Shown in pieces: positions 50,144-59,042 of a stretch of 64,000 bases of DNA. How positions within the stretch are numbered: the first letter of the stretch is position 1; the number at the start of each line of letters is the position of its first letter. The notes below the pieces were generated by a model. It saw only the letters and a program-made list of their open reading frames with translations. It was not told where the DNA came from and did no database searches. The stretch is from the NCBI GenBank assembly GCA_963693305.1, contig OY855906.1, positions 969,501 through 1,033,500 of the forward strand, given 5' to 3'. The position numbers and the translations under genes are program-made. This stretch comes from Meandrina meandrites. Its lineage: Eukaryota; Cnidaria; Anthozoa; Scleractinia; Meandrinidae.

Positions 50144-50225
50144 TGATTTTTTTTTCAGGCTTCATTATTCCAATTGCTTAAATTGGAAATTCACTGCGAA
50201 GATCACATATCACCTTCAAAAATAC
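49935..50225. mobile_element. Head-to-head SINE pair forming a large palindrome
   Basis: The right copy (50086-50225, +) has TAGCTCAGTTGGTAGAGC, a perfect B box GGTTCGAATCCC and a tail with TTTTTTTTTCAGGCTTC and CCAATTGCTTAAATTGG. The left copy (about 49935-50085, -) has the same tail and B box but no A-box head, so the two join at the B box. The arms match almost base for base, including GTGATATGTGATCTTCGCAG on the outside. Confidence 0.8.
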
Positions 50226-50559
50226 GTATATACACAATTTATGTATTTGTTCATTTCTTTCTTTCTTTCTTTCTTCTACGTTTCCCAAATATTTTTCATT
50301 GGGTATTTTACTGCCTTTGAGTGCGTTAAAGTTGACCAAATTTTGATGACTGCTTCCATTTCACTTGAGCTCTCATCTTACCATCTTGTGACTTTAAACT
50401 TGGATCTTTGCTTAAGTTTTAACTGATTTTAAGTTTTGTAGCATGTTCCGATCTTTTCGTAAGGAACGTTCCTCTAATATCGATTGTTCCTCGTTTTTGT
50501 GTTCCTATTAACCCTAAGAGGATCAGATTTTTATAGAGTTAGGAACAAAACGTTCACTC

Positions 50560-51310
50560 TAAGATAACATAGGAATATTTCGTTCCGAGTTCCCAAGTGT
50601 AAATGGAACACAGTGTTCCTAAATTGTTAATTAAGGACTGTTTTGTTCCGAGTTCCTGTCTGTGAATGGAACACATTGTTCCCAAATTGATAACTTCGGA
50701 CTGTGTTGTTCCGAGTTCCTATTTGTGAATGGAACACATTGTTCCCAAATTGATAACTTAGGACTGTTTTGTTCCGAGTTCCTATTTGTGAATGGAACAT
50801 TTTGTTCCCAAGTTGATAAATTAGGACTGTGTTGTTCCGAGTTCCTATTTGTGAATGGAACACATTGTTCCCAAATTGATAACTTAGGACTGTTTTGTTC
50901 CGAGTTCCTATTTGTGAATGGAACATTTTGTTCCCAAGTTGATAAGTTAGGACTGTGTTGTTCCGAGTTCCTATTTGTGAATGGAACACACTGTTCCCAA
51001 ATTGATAACTTAGGACTGTTTTGTTCCGAGTTCCTATCGGTAAATGGAAGGTATTGTTCCAAAATAAATGATATAGGACTGTTTTGTTCCGAGTTCCCAA
51101 CAGTGAATAGAACATATTGTTCCCAAATTGATGATGATTTAGGACTGTTTTTTTTCACTAGTTCCTATTTGTGAATGCAAGGCGTTGTTCCCAAATTGAC
51201 CGTTTAGGACCGTTTAGTTCCGAGTTCCTATCAGTAAGTGGAACATGTTGTTCCCAAATTTCTCATTTAAGCACCAACTTAGGACTGTTTCGTTCCCAAA
51301 ACATCTCGCT
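50560..51310. repeat. 63-bp minisatellite with alternating dimer order
   Basis: About 11 copies of a 63-bp unit contain TTCCGAGTTCCTATTTGTGA and GGAACAxxxTGTTCCCAA. Central copies alternate between type A (ACACATTGTTCCCAAATTG, then GGACTGTTTTG) and type B (ACATTTTGTTCCCAAGTTG, then GGACTGTGTTG), a 126-bp higher-order repeat. Edge copies are more diverged. All frames on both strands are largely open because the unit is a multiple of three without stops; none looks like a gene. GGAAC/GTTCC pairs make each unit able to form small hairpins. Confidence 0.88.
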
Positions 51311-51580
51311 TAATGGCCCATTTTGTTCCTAAATCGAATTGTCTTTTCAAATGAAGACAAACAACTGGGCGCGCACAGACCTGCTTGGGCAAGTTTAAAA
51401 CAAGTCTGATTGCAACTCACTGTCATGAATTTTGCACAACAGTAATGAGGGCAGGCAAGCATGGGCAAGTCTTGGAAAATTAAAATATGAATGAAGTTCC
51501 TTTCGTTGTCATTGGTTCCTTGTTTTTGGCTAAAATGTAAATCTAGGAGACTGTGTTTGCAATTTCATTTAAAGGGCAAA

Positions 51581-53287
51581 ATGAGCAAGAAGTGCAAAAT
51601 TAATTGGTCAAATATCGACGGGGCATCGCCCAAACCGAAGCGACTTCACCTGGAAAAAGATGAAACTGACCGATTGTTTCATTGCCCAATACAAGCGTGT
51701 GACCATGATGGGTTTCAAAGTCAGAGAGGGTGCAGAAAACACGTCAATATCAAGCACAGTTGGTTCTCTTATTTTGACGAGAAACCTGACCTGGGAGGAC
51801 TCGCTGCATGCTCAAAACAAGGCGCCAGTGATGTTAAATCGAGTGAAATCACAATGCAAACTGCCCGAGTTTTGCCTTCGTTTTTAGTTTCCAGCAGAAT
51901 TGGCGAATCGTTTACGAAGTGGTTGACTGGAAGTGGTGGGGGTTGTAAGAAAGATCATTCAGCCCAGCAGATAGTCAAGAGGTGTTTCAAATTTCTCACA
52001 TTTTGCTGTGAAGACGAGGAGGAATTGAGTTTTGAAGTTGTGGACTTTAGCCTGTGTTCACATAGTTTGTTGTTCAAGTTTATCGACTACTTGCAAGATA
52101 AATGCAAGCTCGGACACGGTGGACGATTGGGCTACATTGACGCCATTTCCGAACTGATCGACTTCAGAAAAGTACATGGCGCGTCAGACACGGTTCTTCG
52201 AAACTTGTCCTCGACCGAATTGTACCTTAAAAGAGCGCGAAAGACAGTGGCAAAGATGATGAGACTTCAGTGGACGCAAGACCTAGACATCGAAACTTTG
52301 GATGCTAGGGGGCACTGGGCAACCATGGAGGAACTGTTAGAAGTGGTGACATTTCATTTGCCTCGTTACGAGAACACCGTGAAGACGTGCAAAACTATTC
52401 CAGGCCAAGTTAATCCTTTGGACTTGACATTTGCCACGAAATTTGTCGCTGTGTATTTGTTCATCAAAGTGAAGGGATCTCGCCCTATGACTTATCAGTA
52501 TTTGACGGTTGACATGGTTAAAACAGCTAAGGAGAACGGGGGATTCATCGACCAGAAAAAGTTCAAAACCGCCAGCAAGTACGGATTTGACTCATTGATT
52601 CTGACCGATGCAAGCATGCAGGTGCTTGAAAGTTACATCAACTTCGTAAGGCCACTGCTGAAACCCCAGTGCGACTTCGTTCTGGTCACTAGAAATGGAG
52701 GCCAGCACAGCAAATTGGGCGACGTCATGAGTAAACTGGTGTTTGATGCAATCGGAAAGTACATTCATCCGACGCGCTATCGCCAGATTGTCGAAACACA
52801 AAGCATCAATCTACTCACAAGCAAGGAGCAACGAATTTTGTCGGAAGACCAAAAACACAGTTCTGCCGTCGCAAGAGTTCACTATCAAAAGCAGAGATCG
52901 CGCGAAGTTGCTGTCAAGGCTCACGAGTGTCTGCAAAAGCTACAAGGAGAGAAAGGCTCAGAGGTGGATAAGGAAGTGCACACGAGGTTTAGCGATGCAA
53001 CTTCAACTGTTTCAGCACCAGTCGAAACAGAAGAACCAAAGAGTGCGTCTCCTAAAACGGATTCTTTTGAGACAAAGCAGTTGCGAATTCAACGAAATCA
53101 ACGCCGGGTGTTGAAATTCACGGCAGACGAGGACAATTTTCTAAAGGAAGGTTTAAAAAGATACGGAATTGGACAGTGGACCGCTATTCTAAGAGATCCC
53201 GATTTCAAGTTTCAGGACGGAAGGGTGGGCGATTCTCTGAAAAAGAGAGCCGAACTCAAGTTTCTTTCTCATGACAAACCGTGTTAG
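51581..53287 (+). CDS. Intronless tyrosine recombinase with C2H2 finger and C-terminal Myb/SANT domain
   Basis: Single 568-codon frame from ATG 51581; the frame is open from ATG 51491, but the 30-residue extension is unremarkable. Numbering from 51491: a C2H2 finger at C65-x4-C70-x13-H84-x4-H89; an alpha-helical SAM-like core-binding region at about 155-290; a catalytic domain at about 310-480 with R331 (KGSRPMTYQYL), H426-x2-R429 (HPTRYRQ), H456 (QKHSSAVARV) and nucleophile candidate Y465 (VHYQK). This is the complete R-H-x-x-R-H-Y set of tyrosine recombinases. A Ser/Glu-rich linker leads to a Myb/SANT domain at about 540-592 (FTADEDNFLKEGLKRYGIGQW), similar in layout to the telomeric TRF-type Myb. 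It resembles Crypton or DIRS-type recombinases, or a domesticated derivative. No terminal repeats were found. A 63-bp tandem array ends about 270 bp upstream. The intact frame argues against recent decay. Confidence 0.82.
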   Translation: MSKKCKINWSNIDGASPKPKRLHLEKDETDRLFHCPIQACDHDGFQSQRGCRKHVNIKHSWFSYFDEKPDLGGLAACSKQGASDVKSSEITMQTARVLPSFLVSSRIGESFTKWLTGSGGGCKKDHSAQQIVKRCFKFLTFCCEDEEELSFEVVDFSLCSHSLLFKFIDYLQDKCKLGHGGRLGYIDAISELIDFRKVHGASDTVLRNLSSTELYLKRARKTVAKMMRLQWTQDLDIETLDARGHWATMEELLEVVTFHLPRYENTVKTCKTIPGQVNPLDLTFATKFVAVYLFIKVKGSRPMTYQYLTVDMVKTAKENGGFIDQKKFKTASKYGFDSLILTDASMQVLESYINFVRPLLKPQCDFVLVTRNGGQHSKLGDVMSKLVFDAIGKYIHPTRYRQIVETQSINLLTSKEQRILSEDQKHSSAVARVHYQKQRSREVAVKAHECLQKLQGEKGSEVDKEVHTRFSDATSTVSAPVETEEPKSASPKTDSFETKQLRIQRNQRRVLKFTADEDNFLKEGLKRYGIGQWTAILRDPDFKFQDGRVGDSLKKRAELKFLSHDKPC

Positions 53288-53482
53288 TTTATAAACTATG
53301 ATCAATGAAACACAGACTGAACTGCAGAACCATTTAATGTACGTTGCAAAACTCAAATAAATAACTGATACCCCTGTCCAAGGAGTTCTTAATGGCCAAA
53401 CTCGATTTCCATTAACAATATATATATCAATCTAACTCGTGATGCATTCTGTCCCGATTTCCGTCATAAACAGACTACAATT

Positions 53483-54030
53483 TCAGTTTTGGCTCAGAAA
53501 CTCAGACATCTTGCTTTGGGTTTTCTTGACTCCCCGCTGACTGGAGGACAGCCTCTTGCGCTTCTTGTGGCTATTATCTCGACGTAGTAGTGCATCTGAG
53601 ACGGCGCTATCCGCGCTCGAGTCAGGTGCACCACTGGCGCTCGGGCGTTGAGTGATGTAAAGACTCTCTTCTTCTTCCGTTTCGTATCCTCTACTGTGCT
53701 CCTGGACGTTCTCGGTCTCTGCGCTAGGGAACGATGCCACAGGCAGCCCTTCCGCAACACTTGTGACGAGATGTCTTTGTTCCTTCCTGAGGAGGCCTAG
53801 AGCCGTGCACACCCTGATGCGCTTCTGGATAGCTTCTGTAGTGTTGTAAGTGCCCAATGGCTGGTGGTAGGTCTTCAACCGGTCGCACAGCACCTCCATC
53901 AACGCCTTCGTGTTCAAACGAACAGAGGGATCGCGGCTGGCTTGATAGCGGTCGCAGCAGCTCTTCAGGTCTTGCTCCGTGGCCCTATGTTGAAGCCGAA
54001 CGTGTCGATTCGAAGTTTTGCCTCGATCGT
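53483..54030 (-). CDS. Unrecognised minus-strand 3' coding exon
   Basis: The frame is open from about 54030 to a stop at 53483, about 180 codons. It shows protein-like composition in the first two thirds (for example HRATEQDLKSCCDRY, then NTKALMEVLCDRLKTYHQPL) and a Glu/Ser-rich tail with a basic KKRKRL nuclear-localisation-like motif. No convincing ATG opens it, so it is probably a terminal exon entered by splicing near 54024-54030. A TTAA-flanked MITE ends at 54052, directly at its 5' side, and may have displaced an upstream exon or acceptor. It may belong to the same gene as the exons at 54895-55463, but an unbroken chain could not be built. Function unknown. It runs tail to tail with the tyrosine recombinase gene, with about 195 bp between the stop codons. 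Confidence 0.45.
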
Positions 54031-54051
54031 TTTGGATAGAGCACCGGTTAA

Positions 54052-54428
54052 AGGGGCTTTGTCACGGATCTTAACAGATTTTTGAACAGCCAAAATTTAT
54101 ATTTGTGTCGAAGGAAACCAAAAAATAATAGTCCATTTTTATTAACAATTGCTATGTTAGAGCACCGAAACTGTTAACAAGCGTCTTTAGGTGCAGATGG
54201 CTACGATGGAAACGGATTTCAGCTTGAAAAGTTTAGCTAAAAGTTGTTTCCGCACGTCTACAAAAATAATCGATATTTATAGCCGTAGTTAGATTTCTAT
54301 CCACATATTAAGGTTATATCTTCCTTTAGATGTTCAAAGGTAATGATTTATCATGGGCTAAGTTGCATGCCACTAATTTTAGAACAGTTAAGACCAAAAC
54401 TCTGCGAAATCCCCGTGACAGAGCTCCT
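54052..54428. mobile_element. TTAA-flanked MITE (piggyBac-like target), 377 bp
   Basis: The left end is AGGGGCTTTGTCACGGAT and the right end is its near inverted copy (CCCCGTGACAGAGCTCCT). TTAA flanks both sides (54048-54051, 54429-54432). There is no coding capacity. A TTAA duplication points to piggyBac-type mobilisation. A related copy begins at 63837. Confidence 0.75.
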
Positions 54429-54894
54429 TTAAAGATGGCTGGAAACTGGGTTGACCAATGTTACGCGCACGACGTTTTCCGTGCCGCAGTCGTTCACTTC
54501 TTGTGAATGGATCGGCGACATTCCAAGTACACTTGAAAATTCTTGTCGATAATGGCTTTGATAGGAGTCTGTGACAAGTTCCTGCATGAAAGGATTTCTG
54601 TGATCTTTAAGAGGTTATATAGCTCCTTAATGGCCATACTCTGTCCCATTTTCAAAGTGAACCTGTAAAAAATAAAAATCTGAATTAAACATGGGGAGTG
54701 TAAAGATGACACACCCTACTAACAAAGAAAACTAAACCTTTTCTGGTGATAGCCTATTCATTTCCTGTTTATTCGCTAAGCTTTGAAGGCCATTTTTGTT
54801 AGCAGGAGGAAGTTTCATATAGCATACAAAGAGCACTCTGATTTTATGTGCAACTTAATTTTTTATTCGATTTTGTATCCCTGTAATTACGTAC

Positions 54895-55463
54895 CTGATT
54901 TGCAGTCACACCCACTCCACACTCTAGCAATGCTCGATAAACAACAAGTTGATTTGCTGGGGCGCCATTGGGCGTGGTCAGTGCAATCCAGTAAGTGATT
55001 GCAGGCCAGAGTGCTTTGTTGATGCGTGTCGGTGTCCCATCCAGGCATTGTTGAGAACACGTAATAGGCACACCACTTGCGTCTTGTTCATTTTCGCTGT
55101 CATCACTCTCGTCGTTTATGCTTCCTTTCTTCTTTTCCTTTGTAGAAATAGCACAAAAGTAGAACGCTGTGTTCGGAATAGCTGGGAAAAGAGGCAAAAC
55201 GTTATTAGTGCCACGTAAAATTATTTAGGCCGATCGATTTGGTTTTACGAAAACTAACCTGAAATAGCTCTGTCACACGTGTCCCGCTTTTTGCAGATGG
55301 AATTCCATGATTTCTGCAGTTCCTTTTCTTTGACGTTCCAAAAACATTTGGCGCTGATAATACTACATTGTCCAGCAATGACAGGGCTCATGTAGCATAA
55401 CGTTGCACCCCTGATTGCCTCACTGTTAAGCTGCTTACACGGCACTTTTGCTCGACGCTGCAT
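54895..55463 (-). CDS. Unrecognised two-exon minus-strand coding segment (partial gene)
   Basis: Exon a, 55463-55259, begins with ATG (MQRRAKVPCKQLNSEAIRG) and ends at a GTTAGT donor in phase 1. Exon b, 55181-54895, follows a CTTTTCCCAG acceptor, enters in phase 1 and ends at a GTACGT donor in phase 0. The joined product is about 163 residues, has several Cys, and contains a Lys-rich then acidic low-complexity stretch (TKEKKKGSINDESDDSENEQ). The frame is open upstream of the chosen ATG to about 55538, so a further 5' exon is possible. The next acceptor (TTTTTTACAG at about 54664) would read eleven codons and stop; another frame there is open for about 55 codons but does not match the phase. 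I recognise no family. Confidence 0.42.
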
Positions 55464-55538
55464 CTTCGGCAAATGAGAACGAACAAGGCCTAAACGGCCG
55501 CTTAAATAGACATCTTGAATTTGCGAAAATAACGACAA

Positions 55539-56319
55539 TAAATTTGATGGAATATCACCTACTCTTGTGATGGTCTATTCCATAAAAGGGTAAAACCTTT
55601 GTCCTTCAATCCCATCGGTGGTCACGGGTGCTTTTGATTTTTTCTAGCTTCATTAAATCTGTATTATGTGGAAATATTTTCAAGCGTCAGTCGTGCTTAT
55701 TTTGGTTTCGTGACCCCAACATTAACAGCTTTATTTCAACTGTATTCTTTTACGTACAAGTACAGGACAAACGGAAAGAAAGTGGTTTTAATTTGAATTC
55801 AGCAGAATTGTTAGTATTACGTAATGCAGCCTTTCACAGTGCATGTTACTTTCGACAGTTATTTGGGACACTTGGTTCTAATTACTTGTTCTCATTCATG
55901 GTTTCATTAAAACTGCAGTCTCAAACACAATGCTGATCAAATTTCAGGAGTAATTCCTGATTGTTTTGGACTCTTTGTCCCGCACTATTCACAGTTATAT
56001 TTCATGTATATTGGTAAACTGCCAATTAGAAGTCAACTGAACAGAGAGTGGTGCTAATTTGACTTCAGAGGGATTGTAATGCTCCCGCGGAAGAATAAAT
56101 GATGCTATCTGTATATTTGACCTGAAAACTGTTTTTTTTTCCTAGAATTTTTCACTTCTCTACTTGATTTGATGTCCACTGAGAAACATCAGACGAGAAA
56201 GTTTTGCTTTTTGAGTCATAAAGAACATAAGTTGGGTTTTCTTGAAAGCAAAGTAATGTTTAAAAAAATTACCATTACAAGACGTACTAAAGATGCCATG
56301 ATTACATTGATGTTCCTGT
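55539..56319. other. Intergenic, no gene seen
   Basis: AT-rich; the open frame at 55628-55936 (+) has no supporting features. Confidence 0.4.
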
Positions 56320-57335
56320 AAAATGTGTTACACTTGATCAGTACTGTAAGTGAGAGGTGGTGCCAACCTCAAACAGAAAACGGGAATAACGGATTTAACG
56401 GATTTAACGGGAACGGGAATATATTAACTGTATGAGTTTACTTCTCTCTACTGCTGCAAGTATAAATAATATGATCTTAATATTCATATTCCCATTAAAT
56501 CTGTAAAATCCATCATTCCCGTTTCATGTTTTAAGTTGAGTTGCTTTTAACTTCCAGTGCTGATGGAGTGTAACACATTATCAACCACATAACCTTCTAT
56601 AAAGATGGGAACGATGGATTTTACGGAATTAACAGGAATATGAATATATTAACTATATAATACTTCTCTTTCTTACTGTAAGTATCTTATATAAATATTA
56701 TAAATTGTATATAAATACATTCTTAAAGATACTTACAGTAATAAAGAGAAGTCATTAAGTATTCATATTCCCGTTAAATCCGTAAAATCCATCATTCCCG
56801 TTTCATGTTTAAAAGTACGTTGCTTTTAACTTCCAGTGCTGATGGAGTGTAACACATTATCAACCACGTAACCTTGTATAAAGATGGGAATGATGGATTT
56901 TACGGAATTAACGGGAATATGAATATATTAACTATATAATACTTCTCTTTCTTACTGTAAGTATCTTATATAAATATTATAAATTGTATATAAATACATT
57001 CTTAAAGATACTTACAGTAATAGAGAGAAGAATATGTCATTAAGTATTCATATTCCCGTTAAATCCGTAAAATCCATCATTCCCGTTTCATGTTTAAAGT
57101 TAAGTTGCTTTTAACTTCCAGTGTTGATGAAGTGTAACACATTATCAACCACATAACCTTATATAAAGACGGGGATGATGGATTTTACGGAATTAACGGG
57201 AATATGTCATTAAGTATTCATATTCCCGTTAAATCCGTAAAATCCATCATTCCCGTTTCATGTTTCAAGTTAAGTTGCTTTAAACTTCCAGTGTTGATGA
57301 AGTGTAACACATTATCAATCACATAACCTTCGACG
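56320..57335. repeat. Palindromic satellite: tandem units of about 280 bp, each a nested hairpin
   Basis: Units recur with starts at about 56604, 56883 and 57169 and a diverged one near 56376. Each holds ATGATGGATTTTACGGAATT paired with its inverse TAAATCCGTAAAATCCATCA, and longer units hold an inner pair, CTTACTGTAAGTATCTTATA with AAAGATACTTACAGTAA. The spacer GATGAAGTGTAACACATTAT also repeats, and an inverted AATGTGTTACACTT lies at the left edge (about 56324). The fourth unit has lost the inner hairpin. There is no coding capacity. Confidence 0.85.
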
Positions 57336-57518
57336 GAGTAAAAGGGGTTTTCGAGGATATGACTATTAAAGTTCTTATTTCTGTTTAAGTTCTTATTTTT
57401 GTAGTCAGTATCTTTTTGGAATTTTACAATCCCTTATATTGTCAATGATTTCCTTTTACAATAAGTATGAGAAATATGTGCCTTAAAAAGGCACAAGGGA
57501 ACAGATACTTGGGAAACG

Positions 57519-57522
<4 letters not shown>

Positions 57523-57575
<53 letters not shown>

Positions 57576-57780
57576 TTTTGATTTATTGATTTATTTATTG
57601 ATTTATTTATTGATTTATTCATTCATTTATTTATTACATTCATTCATATATTCGTTCGTTAGTTAATTAGTTAGTTAGCTCATTCGTTTTCTCGCTCATT
57701 TGTTAGTTTGTTTGTTCATCCATTCATGATCCATCCATCCATTCACTTGCTAATTTCTCCTTTCTTTCATTCACATTCAC
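57523..57780. repeat. (CTTT)n microsatellite grading into ATTC/TTAG-rich simple sequence
   Basis: An almost pure CTTT run to about 57575, then degenerate TGATTTATT, CATTCATT and TTAGTTAG tracts up to the 3' end of nAChR-4 at 57796. Pure simple-sequence drift; nothing else seen. Confidence 0.92.
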
Positions 57781-57795
57781 TCATCTTAAGATATT

Positions 57796-59009
57796 TCAGT
57801 AACTTGGAGCCTGCAGAAAAATAACAAGACTAGAAACTAACAGAGCTGCCATGAACACCCAAAAGAAGCATGCATCGATGACCGAGGCGACAATTTTCCA
57901 TTCCTCTTTCTTGATTTCATTTTCTTCATTTTCTCTCGCAACATATACCAGCCTTCGCACGTTCTTCAACAAATTGTCCTGCTTCAGAAGCATCTCCTTC
58001 ATGGTGGCCTCAAAAGACGATGGGACATCAGGAGCCGTGCTTGGACGCTCTTCGTTAATGGATCGTAAACTGCTGGCATATGGCAGGTTATGTAACTTCG
58101 GGAGCCCAAGAGTTGACGAAGCCTCACCAGTAAAACTGGAACCCCTCTCTGACGATAACGTCCGACACCTGTTTCTTCCAGTGGAAAAGAGGCTGCCTCG
58201 AGATTTAGAATAGTAATCTCCAAGTGAAGTTAAGCATCTTTCACGACGTGTAATTGGCGGTGGAAGGATGGAGTTGCGTCTCTCGTGCTGGATTTCCTCC
58301 AGAGCTTCTTCTTGGTCCTGCACATGTTTTTCGATGACGTTTATCAATCCTGGGGGAACTTTTACGCGGACAATTTTTGCCAGCCAGTTAAGGACAATGG
58401 TTCTCACCCATGTGGGCATCTCCGAGACTGAAGGATTGTGGTAATAACATTTTAGGACCATGCATGTTGCGACCAAGGAAAGGGCGACCTACAACATAAA
58501 CAGCAGGGATATATATCACAAATACTAGGCGAGTCGATATCGATTAGGGTGGCTACTCATCAGGAATGGTGAGACTAACGAAAATATAGCTTTGTAAAAT
58601 TGTTGTTGCTGTTGTTTACGCACAATTAGGCATTGTTTTGCAATCGGTGTTTGAGTCTTGATGTGTGGAGATCATTGTGTAAGGGACGTGAGAAAGTGAG
58701 GAGTGGTGGACGTATGAAGTAAGTATGGGGAGGTGTTTTTAAAAACGTCTGAATGAGAAGGCTATTGCATATCTGTTGACCATTAGCTCACCTCAAACAT
58801 AATACCGGTGTAGTAAATACTTATCAATGGAATAACTTCAGAAGTGGCAGGCATGATCTCAGCGACTATCAACATGAACACAGTCATGGCCAGGAGGTTG
58901 GTGATCACCAGTGTGATGCGTTCACCCGAGTCAGGGGGGAGGAAGAACGACAGCAGTGTCAGGGCTAAACGCAAGGAAACAAATATAATCAATAACGATA
59001 CGAGGAAGA

Positions 59010-59042
<33 letters not shown>

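Noticed and set aside
50084..50158. Working tRNA gene (reads as Thr-GGT-like)
   Set aside because: The acceptor stem's first two pairs do not match, position 33 is C instead of T, the anticodon stem has a mismatch, and the sequence is followed by a SINE tail repeated elsewhere.
50627..51174. Three long overlapping open frames (162-175 codons) on both strands
   Set aside because: They arise from a stop-free 63-bp tandem unit; open on both strands with no start or splice context.
50560..57335. CRISPR-like arrays
   Set aside because: Repeats are contiguous minisatellite or palindromic units without unique spacers, in a eukaryotic genome.
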